The translations under genes were made by a program, and so were the position numbers. Shown piece after piece: positions 17,346 through 27,209 of a stretch of DNA of 64,000 nucleotides. Location of the stretch: contig NZ_WNKU01000009.1 in assembly GCF_009720735.1 (NCBI RefSeq), positions 1 to 64,000 of the forward strand. The letters run 5' to 3'. The notes below the pieces were generated by a model. The model saw only the letters and a program-made list of their open reading frames with translations. It was not told the DNA's origin and did not search any database. Position 1 is the first letter of the stretch; every line of letters starts with the position of its first letter. Source of the DNA: Heliobacterium mobile (GTDB lineage: Bacteria; Bacillota; Desulfitobacteriia; Heliobacteriales; Heliobacteriaceae).

Positions 17346-19907
17346 CTATTTTCGTCCCTTGTCATAAGCGGTCCCTTTTAAGGGTAAGGAAAAGCGAAGC
17401 TGTTTGTCAAACCGGAAATAGGCTGAGGCAACAGCTGGGGCTACGGGGATGGTAGCGATCTCGCCGACTCCTTTAGCGCCGAAGGCTAGCGGCGACGGGT
17501 TCTTTTCGATCAAGATGGTCTCTACTTCAGGCATATCTGTAGAACGGAACAAGCCGAGCGTACCGAACTTGACCTGTGGAACCCCTTGGTTGAGCGGAAA
17601 ATCCTCCCTTAGCGCGTAGCCAAGGCCCATGGCGACAGCTCCCTCCACCTGGCCTTCGATCGCTTTCGGGTTAATGGCCCGGCCCACGTCATGGGCGGCG
17701 ATGACTTTGGTGACCTTGCCCTGATCGTCCAAGAGAACGACGTGGGTGGCATAGCTGAAGGCCACATGGTTCACCGGATTGGGCTTCGGCGATTCGAGAG
17801 GGTCGGTGACGCCGTGGTATTCACCGAAAAACTCGCGTCCTTCCAGTTCCTCTAAGGAGGCGCTTTTTAATCCCTGCACCAGTGCCGAGGCTGCCTGTCG
17901 GGCTGCTTCACCGGTGAACAAGGTTTGCCGGGAGGCGGTGGTGGTCCCTGAATCAGGGGTCTCCGACGTATCCGGTGCGACGAGTTCCAGTTGATCGAGG
18001 GGTAAGCCGGTCACTTCTGAGACGATCTGTCCTACGATGGTGGCCAACCCCTGCCCGATACAGGCCGCACTCGTCAGAATCCGTACCTTTCCCTCTTTGA
18101 CTTGCAGCTTGACCCGGCCCACATCAGGTTTGCCTACGCCGATACCTGTATTTTTTAGAGCACAGGCGATCCCGGCGTAAGGGTGGGCTTCGTAGACTTC
18201 CCGGACAGCCAACAGGGTTTCTTTGATGGCGGTGCCCTCGTCAGCGATTTGTCCGGTGGCGTTCGTCATACCCGGTTCTAGAGCATTGCGATAACGAATT
18301 TCCCAGGGCGATAGACCGGTCTTTTTCGCGAGCAAGTCTAAGTTGCCTTCACAGGCGAAACAGGATTGCGGAACGCCGAATCCGCGAAAAGCCCCGGCTG
18401 GCGGGTTGTTGGTATAGACACAGAGGCCGGTGATGTCGACGTTGGGCACATGGTAGGGGCCGCCTACGTGGGTGCAAGCCCGCTCCAGCACGGCTGGACC
18501 TAGGGAGGCATAGGCACCTGTATCGGCAGTGAGCCGCGCGATCATGGCCGTTATTTTTCCATCGTCGTCGCAGCCGGTGGTGAGTTCTACCTCCATGGCA
18601 TGCCGTTTCGGATGGACATGGATGCTTTCCTGGCGCGTTAAGGTCAATTTGACCGGTTTTCCCGTTTTATAAGCGAGCAATGCCGCATGATGCTGGACCG
18701 ATAGATCTTCCTTGCCGCCGAAACCGCCGCCGACGAGTTTGCTGATGACCCGCACTTTATCGGCAGGCAAATCGAGGATCGCCATGATTCCCTGCTGGTC
18801 TTTGTAGACGCTTTGAGTGGTCACGTAGACGGTCAGGACACCTTCTTCTCCGGGGACAGCCAGGGCGCTCTCCGGTTCCAAAAAGGCATGTTCTGTCGCT
18901 GGGGTCGTATAGCGGTGGGTGACCACATGGGCCGAGCGGGACAAAGCCTCTTCCGGATTCCCGCGGCGAACTTTTGTTGTCGAGAGGAGATTCCCTTTTT
19001 CATGGATCTGGTGGGCTTCGGGAGCCAAGGCATCTGCCGGCGTCACTACCGGTTCCCGCTCTTCATAGTCCACCTGGATCATGCGCAGAGCCTCTCGGGC
19101 GATTCGCTTCGTTTTGGCGGCTACGATGGCCAAGGCATCGCCGATATAGCGCGTCTCTTCTCCTTCGGCGATCAATGCTGGCCAATCTTTGAAGATGAAC
19201 CCCCAATGGCGCTGTCCCGGCACGTCCTTAGCGGTGAGCACCGCTTCCACGCCGGGCAGCGCAAGGGCTGCTGAAATGTCAATCTGTTTTATGTAGGCCC
19301 GGGCCATCTTTGTCCGCAGTACGGAACCGTAGAGCATTCCCTCTACGTGAAGATCGTCCACATACTGGCCCGTGCCGAGTGTTTTTTCGTGAGCGTCGAC
19401 TCGGTTGGTGTTAAAACCGATCCCGGAATGGGGGTCACTGGAAGGTATCATCATATCGCCCCGGAGCACTTTGGCCGCCATGGCGATAGCTTTTTCGATT
19501 TTGACATAGCCTGTACAGCGGCAGATATTGCCCCGTAAGGCCGTTTTGATTTCCTGGTTCGTCGGATTCGGCTGTTTATCGAGTAACGCTTTGGCACTGA
19601 TGACCATGCCGGGAATGCAAAATCCGCACTGCACCGCACCGGCTTCGGCAAAGGCCCAGGCGTAGCTTTCTTTTTCTTCTTCGGAGAGGCCTTCGACGGT
19701 CAAAATCCTTTTTCCGTCCACCTTGGCTAGCGTGTACAGGCAGGCCCGCATGGCTTTCCCATCGATGAGGACCATACAGGCACCGCAGGCCCCTTCGCCG
19801 CAACCGTTTTTCATCGAAGTGATGTGGAGCGTATCCCGCAAAAATTCGAGCAGATTTCCATCATCGGTGACACTGTGGACCGCGCCGTTTACATGGATGG
19901 TATGCAT
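17346..19907 (-). CDS. one-chain xanthine dehydrogenase, probably selenium-dependent
   Basis: An 853-residue molybdenum hydroxylase. Residues 1-150 are a two-[2Fe-2S] domain (CGEGACGACM from about residue 36; CGFC and CRCTGY from about 97 and 130). Residues about 165-853 are the Mo-cofactor domain with 'GGGFGGKED', 'PAGAFRGFGVPQ', 'GTTTASRQ' and 'GAKGVGEI'. The fused layout and length match the selenium-dependent xanthine dehydrogenase family (about 850). The adjacent YqeC domain supports selenium use. It oxidises hypoxanthine/xanthine or a related purine; there is no FAD domain, so another protein must take the electrons. The ATG follows AAGGAGATG. It is 15 bp after the hydantoinase gene, in the same operon. 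The selenium is a labile ligand, not selenocysteine, so nothing in the codons shows it. Confidence 0.88.
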   Translation of the reverse strand: MHTIHVNGAVHSVTDDGNLLEFLRDTLHITSMKNGCGEGACGACMVLIDGKAMRACLYTLAKVDGKRILTVEGLSEEEKESYAWAFAEAGAVQCGFCIPGMVISAKALLDKQPNPTNQEIKTALRGNICRCTGYVKIEKAIAMAAKVLRGDMMIPSSDPHSGIGFNTNRVDAHEKTLGTGQYVDDLHVEGMLYGSVLRTKMARAYIKQIDISAALALPGVEAVLTAKDVPGQRHWGFIFKDWPALIAEGEETRYIGDALAIVAAKTKRIAREALRMIQVDYEEREPVVTPADALAPEAHQIHEKGNLLSTTKVRRGNPEEALSRSAHVVTHRYTTPATEHAFLEPESALAVPGEEGVLTVYVTTQSVYKDQQGIMAILDLPADKVRVISKLVGGGFGGKEDLSVQHHAALLAYKTGKPVKLTLTRQESIHVHPKRHAMEVELTTGCDDDGKITAMIARLTADTGAYASLGPAVLERACTHVGGPYHVPNVDITGLCVYTNNPPAGAFRGFGVPQSCFACEGNLDLLAKKTGLSPWEIRYRNALEPGMTNATGQIADEGTAIKETLLAVREVYEAHPYAGIACALKNTGIGVGKPDVGRVKLQVKEGKVRILTSAACIGQGLATIVGQIVSEVTGLPLDQLELVAPDTSETPDSGTTTASRQTLFTGEAARQAASALVQGLKSASLEELEGREFFGEYHGVTDPLESPKPNPVNHVAFSYATHVVLLDDQGKVTKVIAAHDVGRAINPKAIEGQVEGAVAMGLGYALREDFPLNQGVPQVKFGTLGLFRSTDMPEVETILIEKNPSPLAFGAKGVGEIATIPVAPAVASAYFRFDKQLRFSLPLKGTAYDKGRK

Positions 19908-19922
19908 ACAGCATCTCCTTCT

Positions 19923-21305
19923 TTATTTTAGCGGTTTCCGGAAGAGATACCGGCCTCCTGGCGCAGAGTCTAACAGTTTGCCATCGCGGACGATCTGCCG
20001 TCCCCGGAGGAACACATGGACAGGCAAGCCGGTTTGGGAAAATCCTTCGTAAGGTTCATAGTCAACATGGCAGTGATGATTTTCTTTTCCGATCACTTTC
20101 GTTGCTTGAGGGTCCCATAAGACGATGTCTGCGTCGGAACCGACAGCAATCGTTCCCTTACGGGGGAAAATTCCGAACAATTGGGCTGGGCGGGTCGCTG
20201 TGAGGGAGACGAATTGGTTGAGACTGATTTTCCCGGGGACGACACCAGCGCTGTAGAGCAGCCCCAGTCGATGTTCGACGCCGGGCATGCCGTTGGGGAT
20301 TTTACTGAAGTCGTTCCGGCCCAGACTTTTCTGGCCTTGAAAATTAAAGGAGCAGTGATCTGTGGCGATCGTATCCACGGCGCCTCGCCGGATTCCTTCC
20401 CATAAGGCTTCGCCATGTTCAGGTGAACGCAATGGCGGAGAGATGACGTATTTGGCGCTCTCGAAGCTTTCGCCTTCGTAGCGACGATCATCGAGAAGCA
20501 AATATTGCGGGCACGTTTCTATATAGACACAGGCGCCTTGCTTCCGGGCTCGTTCTGCCGTTTCTAAGGCACCGCGAGTCGATAAGTGGACGATGTACAA
20601 GGGCGCTTTGGCCATGTTCGCCAGCGCGATGGCCCGGGCGACAGCTTCCTCTTCGACAGCGGGCGGTCGTGTCAATGGATGGGTCGACGGCGCTGTCCTT
20701 CCCTGTGCTCTGGCTTCTTGAACGAGAAGATTGACTACATCACCGTTTTCACAGTGCAGGCAGACTAGAGCTCCCATCTCGCCGCTTTTTCGCAATACAT
20801 CGAAAAGTACGCCGTCGTCGACCTGCATGCTTCCCTTGTAGGCCATGTACAGCTTGAAGGAGGTGACGCCCGACTTTCGGACCAGTTCCTCCATCTGGGC
20901 CGTCATACCCTGCTTCCAGTCCGAGATGGCCATGTGAAAACCGTAGTCACAATAGCTCTTGCCGCGAGCTTTATCATGCCAGTTTTCGAGCGCCTCTGTC
21001 AGGGGCTCACCGCGGAATTGGGTGGCGAAATCGATGACCGTCGTCGTCCCGCCCATGACGGCGGACCGGCTGCCGCTTTCAAAATCGTCGGCAGTGGACA
21101 TGTCTCCGAAGGGTAGGTCAAAGTGAGTGTGAGCGTCGATCCCGCCTGGAAGCAGATATTTGCCGGTTACATCGAGCACCTGGTCTGCAGCCGTCGGTTC
21201 GATATGCTGGGCGATCATCCCGATCTGTTCGCCGTCGATGCGAACATCGGCCGGGTAGGTTTCCAAGGCGGTCACGACAGTCCCGCCGCGAAGCACAAGA
21301 CCCAT
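19923..21305 (-). CDS. hyuA: dihydropyrimidinase / hydantoinase family cyclic amidase
   Basis: A 460-residue zinc amidohydrolase that opens cyclic ureides. Seen: 'PGGIDAHTHFDLPFG' (metal His pair, about residue 55), 'VTSFKLYMAYKG' (the Lys that is carboxylated to bridge the metals, about 150), 'LHCENGD' (about 180), 'YIVHLSTRGA' (about 235) and 'IATDHCSFNFQGQK' (about 312). In anaerobic urate degradation clusters this protein hydrolyses a ring-opened or hydantoin-like intermediate. The ATG follows AAAGGAGGGGG. It is encoded between carbamate kinase (143 bp upstream) and xanthine dehydrogenase (15 bp downstream). Confidence 0.92.
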   Translation of the reverse strand: MGLVLRGGTVVTALETYPADVRIDGEQIGMIAQHIEPTAADQVLDVTGKYLLPGGIDAHTHFDLPFGDMSTADDFESGSRSAVMGGTTTVIDFATQFRGEPLTEALENWHDKARGKSYCDYGFHMAISDWKQGMTAQMEELVRKSGVTSFKLYMAYKGSMQVDDGVLFDVLRKSGEMGALVCLHCENGDVVNLLVQEARAQGRTAPSTHPLTRPPAVEEEAVARAIALANMAKAPLYIVHLSTRGALETAERARKQGACVYIETCPQYLLLDDRRYEGESFESAKYVISPPLRSPEHGEALWEGIRRGAVDTIATDHCSFNFQGQKSLGRNDFSKIPNGMPGVEHRLGLLYSAGVVPGKISLNQFVSLTATRPAQLFGIFPRKGTIAVGSDADIVLWDPQATKVIGKENHHCHVDYEPYEGFSQTGLPVHVFLRGRQIVRDGKLLDSAPGGRYLFRKPLK

Positions 21306-21448
21306 TCTCCCCCTCCTTTCTCTAACGAAAGGGAAAGAGACTGCACTTCGCCCGGTTCAGGCGGGCGCAGTCTCAACGAGATTTAAGGAACACATGGATG
21401 AATCGAGAGTCATTACACACCGATTTACCCCAAGTTCACCTTTTTGCT

Positions 21449-22399
21449 TTAAGGATACACGTGGGTGCCTGTTCTTCCCGCGACCGCTTCTTCCAAGGAC
21501 TCGGGGTTGGTGATGATGGCTTTTTTGCCGCCCCGCTCAAGGAAGTCGATGACCGCCTGCACTTTAGGCAGCATGCTGCCAGGGGCAAAGTGGTTCTCGG
21601 AGACATACTGCTTTAGTTCCGCCACGGTCACCTTATCGAGGGGTTTCTCGTCCGGTTTTCCGTAATTGATGTACACTTTCGGCACGCCCGTCGAGATGAT
21701 CAGCACGTCCGCGTCAATCTCTGAGGCCAGGAGGCTGGAGGCAAAGTCTTTGTCGATGACCGCATCGATTCCTTTGAAAGTACCGTCATCTTGGGGCACG
21801 ACAGGGATTCCGCCGCCGCCGACACCGATGACACAGTAGCCTTGACCCGCTAACATGCGGATCACATCTTTTTCGATGATCTGCTGCGGCTTCGGTGAGG
21901 GAACGAGCCGGCGGTATCCCCGTCCGGCATCGTTGACCATGACCCAGTCAGGATGAGCTTTGCAAAGCGCTTGTGCCTGTTCCTCCGTGTAGAAGGATCC
22001 GATCGGTTTGGTCGGTTTTTGGAAGGCCGGGTCTTCCGGGGAGACGGCCACTTGGGTGACGATGGTGACGGCTGATTTGGTCAAGCCACGCTTTTTGAAT
22101 TCGTTGTCCATGGCCTGCTGGATCTGAAAGCCGATGGCTCCTTGTGTATCGGCGCCGCAGCTGACGAGGGGGACATGGTGCATACCTGCCACTTCACAGG
22201 CAATTTCAGAACGCCGGAGGATAAATCCGACCTGCGGACCATTGCCGTGGGTGATGATGACCTCGTATCCTTGTTCAATCATGCCGGCAATATGGTTCGC
22301 CGTTTCACAGACCGCACGATATTGATCTTCCACCGCTTGGTGGGCGTTGTCGATGATGAGCGAGTTGCCGCCGATCGCTACGACAGCCAGTTGTTTCAT
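21449..22399 (-). CDS. yqeA: carbamate kinase
   Basis: A 316-residue carbamate kinase: carbamoyl phosphate + ADP gives ATP + carbamate. Motifs: 'AIGGNSLI' (start), 'ITHGNGPQVG' (about residue 45), 'GVGGGGIPVV' (about 210) and 'VIDKDFASSLLA' (about 228). The ATG at 22399 lies 4 bases after the YgeW stop; GTG 22414 is a longer alternative inside ygeW. Tight coupling with YgeW implies that carbamoyl phosphate made from a ureido intermediate is turned into ATP here, the main energy yield of the pathway. Confidence 0.93.
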   Translation of the reverse strand: MKQLAVVAIGGNSLIIDNAHQAVEDQYRAVCETANHIAGMIEQGYEVIITHGNGPQVGFILRRSEIACEVAGMHHVPLVSCGADTQGAIGFQIQQAMDNEFKKRGLTKSAVTIVTQVAVSPEDPAFQKPTKPIGSFYTEEQAQALCKAHPDWVMVNDAGRGYRRLVPSPKPQQIIEKDVIRMLAGQGYCVIGVGGGGIPVVPQDDGTFKGIDAVIDKDFASSLLASEIDADVLIISTGVPKVYINYGKPDEKPLDKVTVAELKQYVSENHFAPGSMLPKVQAVIDFLERGGKKAIITNPESLEEAVAGRTGTHVYP

Positions 22400-22403
22400 A
22401 GAA

Positions 22404-23408
22404 TTACCGACCACCCATTAATAATGTCATGACCGCTTTGGCAGTGTGGAGGCGGTTTTCTGCTTCATCGTAAACGATGGAATGAGGGCCGTCGATGACG
22501 GAGTCTTCTACTTCGTTGTTGCGGTCAGCCGGCAGCGCGTGCATGTACATGACGTCTTTGTCGGCCGTCGCCATTTTGGCTTCGGTGCACTTCCAGGACT
22601 TCTGCGCCATGAGCTTGTCGTCGACGACTTTGGTCGCCCCGGCAATGGAAGCACCGGTCTGGTCGTTGACCCAGGATCCCCAGTTCTTCGGAATGACGAT
22701 ATGGGCGTTTTCGTAAGCTTCTTCTTCGTTGTTGGTCACCGTGACGGTACCGCCGTAGCGGGCTGCGTTCGCTTTGGCTTGTTCAATAACCCAGTCGGGA
22801 AGCTCCCAGCCTTTCGGGTGGGCCAGGCAGACGTCCATACCGTAACGGGGGAAGAGCAGCACTTGGGAGAGCGGTACGGAGATGGGCTTTTTATGGCTTT
22901 CGGCGTAGGCCCAGATGATGGAGACTTTCACGCGCTTGAGATCGCCGATTTTTTCTTTCATGGTCATCAGGTCGGCCAGGGCTTGGAAGGGGTGGTACAG
23001 GTCGCACTGCAGGTTCATAATGGGCACGGTGGACCACTGAGCCATTTCGGTCAGGTACTTGTTGCCGTATCCCCAGTTGCAATAGCGGCACGCGATGGCA
23101 TGGCCGAAGCGGGACAGGATGATGGCTGTATCTTTGGCGCTTTCGCCGTGGGCGATTTGCATGCTGCTGGAGTCGAGGAATCCGGCATGGCCGCCTAGTT
23201 GGGCGAAACCGGCTTCCATGGAGTTCCGAGTCCGGGTGGACTGTTCAAAGAACATGAGGAACATGGACTGGTGGAGCAGGTACGGCGTAGGGACGCCCAT
23301 GGCAAACTTTTTCTTGAGGTCGAAGGAGACCTCAAGCATAGTGTCGACTTCTTCTTTATTGAAATCTTCCAGGTTGATGAAGTGACGGCCGCGGAAAATG
23401 GATTGCAT
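22404..23408 (-). CDS. ygeW: YgeW, knotted carbamoyltransferase-like enzyme
   Basis: A 334-residue member of the aspartate/ornithine carbamoyltransferase superfamily. 'FEQSTRTRNSMEAGF' (about residue 57) is the carbamoyl-phosphate site, and 'MHALPADRNNEVEDSVIDG' (about 290) is a YgeW-type HxLP loop; the extended 'WGYGNKYLTEMAQWSTVPI' is also typical. Its true ligand is thought to be a ureido compound from purine breakdown, with phosphorolysis giving carbamoyl phosphate. The ATG at 23408 follows GAGGAGGATTTT; a longer frame has no ribosome site. It is directly coupled to carbamate kinase. Confidence 0.92.
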   Translation of the reverse strand: MQSIFRGRHFINLEDFNKEEVDTMLEVSFDLKKKFAMGVPTPYLLHQSMFLMFFEQSTRTRNSMEAGFAQLGGHAGFLDSSSMQIAHGESAKDTAIILSRFGHAIACRYCNWGYGNKYLTEMAQWSTVPIMNLQCDLYHPFQALADLMTMKEKIGDLKRVKVSIIWAYAESHKKPISVPLSQVLLFPRYGMDVCLAHPKGWELPDWVIEQAKANAARYGGTVTVTNNEEEAYENAHIVIPKNWGSWVNDQTGASIAGATKVVDDKLMAQKSWKCTEAKMATADKDVMYMHALPADRNNEVEDSVIDGPHSIVYDEAENRLHTAKAVMTLLMGGR

Positions 23409-23563
23409 CGTGAAAATCCTCCTCGTGGTAGTTTTTCTTAGGATTCTGTGAAGCTTTATGTCATGATCTGTGAATGCAGTATCAGCTTTCACCGGGATCA
23501 TGTTTTTTTATTTGGACAACCGTATGGTTACGGTCTCACATTGACGTACCTATGTTTTGGGGG

Positions 23564-23593
23564 CGGTCGCCCGCCCCTTTGGCAGGGCGACCG
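23564..23593 (-). terminator. hairpin between ygeY and ygeW
   Basis: A 9-bp GC-rich stem (CGGTCGCCC at 23564-23572, GGGCGACCG at 23585-23593) is followed on the minus strand by CCCCCAAAAC, so the T run is missing. It may attenuate or stabilise the transcript rather than stop it. The surrounding 282-bp gap holds no gene. Confidence 0.4.
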
Positions 23594-23690
23594 TGCTCAT
23601 GATCGACCGGTCAATTGTAATTGCCGCGTCGATGGGGGCAATTTTTCGCCAGAGCTTATGTCCAGGGGATACGAGCTGTTTCTGCCTTGA

Positions 23691-24932
23691 TTATTCGACC
23701 AGGTTTTTCGTATCTTCGGGCATCTTCTCGGCATATTGCTGCACATAGATGCTCGGGATGACAGCGTACATAGCCGCCGCTTGGACCAGTTCTTTTTTCC
23801 AGGTGCGCTCATTGGGCGCGTGAGCCTGGTCTTCATGACCGGGTCCGAAACCGATGCAAGGGATCCCGTAGCGGCCCATGATAGAGACGCCGTTGGTGGA
23901 GAAGGTCCACTTATCGACGACCGGTTCGGTGCCGAAAAGGCCTTTGTAGGCGTCTTCCAAAGTGCCGCAGACAGGATGGCCGTCTTCAATCAGCCATGTG
24001 GGGAAGTAGGCATCGGTCGGATAGACCAAGCCGGTGTAGGAGGGGCGCTCATAAGTGTACATCTCGACGACGGCTCCGGCAGCTTTCACAGCCGGCAGGT
24101 TGCGGATCTGTCCCAGTGCCAGTTCCGCATCTTCGCCAGCGGTGAGGCGGCGGTCGATGGAGATCCAGCAGCTGTCCGCCACAGCGCAGCGGGACGGCGA
24201 GGTATGGAAAATTTCCGATACGGTCAAGCTTCCTTTTCCGAGGAAGGGATGATCTTGTAGGTTTTCATGGAGCGCCCGGAGTTCCGTCAGGATGCCTGCC
24301 ATTTTGTAAATGGCATTGTCTCCCCGTTCCGGCGCAGAGCCATGGCAACTGATGCCTTTGGTCGAGACTTTGATTTCCATCCGGCCCCGCTGGCCGCGAT
24401 AAATTTTGCCGTCGGTAGGTTCGGTGATGACGACGAACTCGGGACGGAGTTTACCTTCATTGATGATGTACTGCCAGCAGAGACCGTCACAGTCTTCTTC
24501 CTGAACGGAACCGACGATCACTAACGTGTAGTCATCTTCGAGGCCCAGGTCTTTGATGATTTTGCCGGCGTATACCATGGAGACCATGCCGCCTGTTTGG
24601 TCGCTCGTTCCTCGGCCGATGATGATCTCATCGTCTTCGTAACCTTGATAGGGGTCATACTGCCAGTTATCGAGGTTACCGACACCGACTGTGTCAATGT
24701 GGGCGTCCATGGCGATGACGCGCTTGCCCCGGCCGATCGTTCCCAGGATGTTACCCATGGGATCGATGTCGACGCGGTCAAAGCCCACCTTCTCCATTTC
24801 CTCTTTAATGCGAAGCACGACGTCCTTCTCGTTGCAACTTTCACTCGGTATGGCCACCAAATCCCGTAAGAACCGTGTCATGTCCGGTTGGTACTTCTCC
24901 GCGAGTTTCAGTACCTCCGTAAACTTGTCCAA
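23691..24932 (-). CDS. ygeY: YgeY family M20-type hydrolase
   Basis: A 413-residue zinc-dependent hydrolase of the M20/ArgE-DapE group, YgeY subfamily (linked to selenium/purine metabolism clusters). Metal ligands show as '[14 protein letters not shown]' (H-x-D, about residue 79) and '[10 protein letters not shown]' (catalytic Glu pair, about 147). The dimerisation domain lies about 185-300. Expected role: deacylation or decarbamoylation of an open-chain intermediate leading to 2,3-diaminopropionate. The start is TTG behind AAGGAGAT. It stands between the permease gene (147 bp upstream) and YgeW (282 bp downstream). Confidence 0.92.
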   Translation of the reverse strand: MDKFTEVLKLAEKYQPDMTRFLRDLVAIPSESCNEKDVVLRIKEEMEKVGFDRVDIDPMGNILGTIGRGKRVIAMDAHIDTVGVGNLDNWQYDPYQGYEDDEIIIGRGTSDQTGGMVSMVYAGKIIKDLGLEDDYTLVIVGSVQEEDCDGLCWQYIINEGKLRPEFVVITEPTDGKIYRGQRGRMEIKVSTKGISCHGSAPERGDNAIYKMAGILTELRALHENLQDHPFLGKGSLTVSEIFHTSPSRCAVADSCWISIDRRLTAGEDAELALGQIRNLPAVKAAGAVVEMYTYERPSYTGLVYPTDAYFPTWLIEDGHPVCGTLEDAYKGLFGTEPVVDKWTFSTNGVSIMGRYGIPCIGFGPGHEDQAHAPNERTWKKELVQAAAMYAVIPSIYVQQYAEKMPEDTKNLVE

Positions 24933-24973
24933 AACCTACATCTCCTTATAACCCGTTTGACATTTATATCCAC

Positions 24974-24990
24974 TGTCCGAGGTTCGGACA
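24974..24990. promoter_or_regulatory. palindrome upstream of ygeY
   Basis: TGTCCGA-GGT-TCGGACA is a perfect 7-bp inverted repeat with 3-base spacer, about 40 bp before the ygeY start. It does not fit the TCTCA-N3-TGAGA family and may be an operator for another protein. Confidence 0.45.
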
Positions 24991-25079
24991 AGATGGAGCA
25001 TGATAATGAACCCATTGCTTGGCGGACTGATTGAGTAGATACAATTTGGAGGTAACCGGAGAAATGCTATCGCGGCAAC

Positions 25080-26429
25080 CTATTTACTGCTATGCATCCC
25101 GGCGCTCACCGGCTTGCCGCCCAGTTGTTCCGCCGATTTTCCGGTACCATTCAGCACTGCGTTCAAGACGATGGCCATGAGGCTACTGGCAGTGATGCCG
25201 CTGTTTAAGATGACCTGCGTCCAGCCAGGAAACTTTTGATAGAAGGTCGGCACAGCCAGGGGGATCAGGCCGAGACCGATGCTGATGGCGACAACCATGA
25301 TGTTATGGGTGCCTTCGAATTCGATCTTCGACAAGGTCTTGATGCCGCTTGCGGCGACCATGCCGAACATAGCGATCCCGGCGCCGCCGAGAACTGGAGC
25401 GGGAATGGCGGCGATCACCGCAGCCAGTTTAGGGAAAAGTCCCAGGACTACGAGGATGACCCCGGCAGCAGTTACGACAAAGCGGCTTCGTACGCGGGTC
25501 AAACCGACAAGCCCCACGTTCTGGGCGAAAGCCGTATAAGGGAAGCTGTTTAAGATCCCGCCGAGAATCGTCGACAGCCCGTCTGCCCGCAAGCAACGAG
25601 ACAAATCGTCCTGGGTGATCGGTTTGTCGATGATCTCACCGATGGCGACGCAATCACCCGTCGTCTCTGTCATGACGACGAGCATGACCAGGACCATAGC
25701 AGCAATCGAGGCAATATCGAAAGTAGGCATGCCGAACCAGAAGGGGGTGGTGATGCTGATCCAGCCGGCTTTTCCCACCTCGGAGAAGTTCACTAACCCG
25801 AAAGGAATCGCAAGAGCGGTACCGCCGACGAGTCCAAGCAGCACGGCGATGTTGCTCATGAAACCTTTGAAATAGCGGTAGAAGAACAGGACCAGGACCA
25901 GAGTCGCCAAGGAGAGGCCTAAGTAGAGGGGTTCGGCGAAGTTCGGTGCCGCCGGGTTTCCGCCACCGGCCCACCGTACCGCTACCGGCATCAGTGTGAT
26001 CCCGATGACTGTGATGATCGTGCCTGTGACGACCGGCGGGAAAAAGCGAAGCAACCGGCTAAAGTACGGTGCTGCTAAGAAGGTGACTAAACCAGAAATG
26101 ATGATGGCACCATAGATCCCCGGTAACCCTTGTGTCGTGCCGATGATGATCATGGGCGTAACGGCGGCAAAGGTGACCCCTTGGATCATGGGAATTCGGA
26201 CACCGACTTTCCAAAAGCCTACGGTCTGGATGATGGTAGCAATACCACATGTAAAAAGGTCCGCGTTGATGAGGAAAATAAGCTGTTCTGTGCTGAGTTT
26301 CAAAGCGTTGGCGATGATCAACGGGACGGCTACGGCACCCGCATACATGGCCAGCACGTGCTGCAAGCCGTAGGCAAACAATTGACCTAGTGGCAGCATT
26401 TCGTCAACTGGGTGTTTTCCCTGCTGCAT
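25080..26429 (-). CDS. NCS2 xanthine/uric acid-type permease
   Basis: A 449-residue NCS2 symporter of the uracil-xanthine (UraA/PbuX/UacT) branch, distinct from the AzgA-like one at 14004-15356. 'GLQHVLAMYAGAVAVPLIIA' (about residue 22), 'QGVTFAAVTPM' (about 82) and the 'ETTGDCVAIGEI' region (about 250; TM8 substrate Glu followed by TTGD) are characteristic. It likely imports xanthine or uric acid. The ATG at 26429 is preferred, with GAGGTG upstream; an ATG at 26444 is too close to its site. A -24/-12 promoter and several palindromes precede it. Confidence 0.9.
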   Translation of the reverse strand: MQQGKHPVDEMLPLGQLFAYGLQHVLAMYAGAVAVPLIIANALKLSTEQLIFLINADLFTCGIATIIQTVGFWKVGVRIPMIQGVTFAAVTPMIIIGTTQGLPGIYGAIIISGLVTFLAAPYFSRLLRFFPPVVTGTIITVIGITLMPVAVRWAGGGNPAAPNFAEPLYLGLSLATLVLVLFFYRYFKGFMSNIAVLLGLVGGTALAIPFGLVNFSEVGKAGWISITTPFWFGMPTFDIASIAAMVLVMLVVMTETTGDCVAIGEIIDKPITQDDLSRCLRADGLSTILGGILNSFPYTAFAQNVGLVGLTRVRSRFVVTAAGVILVVLGLFPKLAAVIAAIPAPVLGGAGIAMFGMVAASGIKTLSKIEFEGTHNIMVVAISIGLGLIPLAVPTFYQKFPGWTQVILNSGITASSLMAIVLNAVLNGTGKSAEQLGGKPVSAGMHSSK

Positions 26430-26554
26430 TGAGTTGCACCTCATTCCTCACGTTTTTACATACCGCTATTTGTACCTGTCGGGAACCCTCCTATCGACCT
26501 CCCTTTGCATTTCCGCTTCCCTGTTCCGTCGGATTCAACTATGGTCTTATCTAT

Positions 26555-26571
26555 TGCAAATTACATGCCAA
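26555..26571 (-). promoter_or_regulatory. sigma-54 promoter of the xanthine-type permease
   Basis: On the minus strand TTGGCATGTAATTTGCA fits the -24/-12 consensus with GG and GC separated by ten bases. It is about 125 bp before the permease ATG. Confidence 0.87.
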
Positions 26572-26610
26572 CCACGCAATTGCAATAATAATTACAAATG
26601 TTTGCGATTT

Positions 26611-26690
26611 CGTCTCAAGGTGATACCAAAAGTCTGGAGTTTTGAGATATTCAGCCGTATGAAAACGATACATGTATCTCAAGATGAGAC
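26611..26690. promoter_or_regulatory. enhancer-like palindromes before the permease
   Basis: TCTCAAGATGAGA at 26677-26689 is a perfect palindrome with three-base spacer. CGTCTCAAGGTGATA at 26611-26625 is an imperfect copy, and a half site TTGAGAT lies at 26641-26647. All are upstream of the -24/-12 promoter. Confidence 0.65.
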
Positions 26691-26720
26691 GAACTAGACT
26701 TGGCCTTCCCGTCAACTAGG

Positions 26721-27209
26721 CTACTTCTCTTCGGTCAATACTTTCTCCGCCGCCTTGATGATGTTCTGATATCCCGTGCAGCGGCACATATGCCCAGAAA
26801 GCTCTTTTTTCAGGCTTTCCCGGTCACAGTGGCAGTTTTGTTCCTTCAGTGCCGTCACCGATAGGACAAAGCCAGGGATGCAGTATCCGCATTGGACGGC
26901 TCCGCTTTCCACAAAAGCCTCTTGCACTCTAGACAGTTGGCCTTCTTTGGCTTCGCCTTCAATCGTGCGGATGTGCTTTCCGTCGGCCCAGACGGCGAGA
27001 AAGAGACAGGAGTCATAAGCTTCTCCATCGATCAAGACGGTGCAGGCGCCGCATTCACCGACACCGCAGCCCTTTTTGGCCCCGGTCAGGTAAAGGCGGT
27101 TACGCAGCACATCGAGCAGCGATTCCCGGATATCGACATCCATCGTTACGGCTTCGCCATTGATCGTGCAGGTGATTTTTTGGGTTCTTCCCGATATGGT
27201 CGATGTCAT
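26721..27209 (-). CDS. xdhC: xanthine dehydrogenase, iron-sulfur subunit
   Basis: A 162-residue two-[2Fe-2S] subunit. The plant-type cluster motif 'GCGVGECGACTVLIDG' (about residue 47) and the helical-domain motifs 'QCGYCIPGF' (about 103) and 'MCRCTGYQNI' (about 138) are complete. It passes electrons from the Mo centre (28119-30401) to FAD (27206-28087). The ATG overlaps the stop of the FAD subunit (ATGA-type overlap), so the operon order is Mo, FAD, Fe-S. The symbol follows the E. coli xdhABC convention. Confidence 0.92.
   Translation of the reverse strand: MTSTISGRTQKITCTINGEAVTMDVDIRESLLDVLRNRLYLTGAKKGCGVGECGACTVLIDGEAYDSCLFLAVWADGKHIRTIEGEAKEGQLSRVQEAFVESGAVQCGYCIPGFVLSVTALKEQNCHCDRESLKKELSGHMCRCTGYQNIIKAAEKVLTEEK

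Noticed and set aside
22446-23198. 250-codon plus-strand frame opposite ygeW
   Set aside because: It is fully antisense to a well-matched YgeW and has no ribosome site; long shadow frames are expected opposite GC-rich genes.
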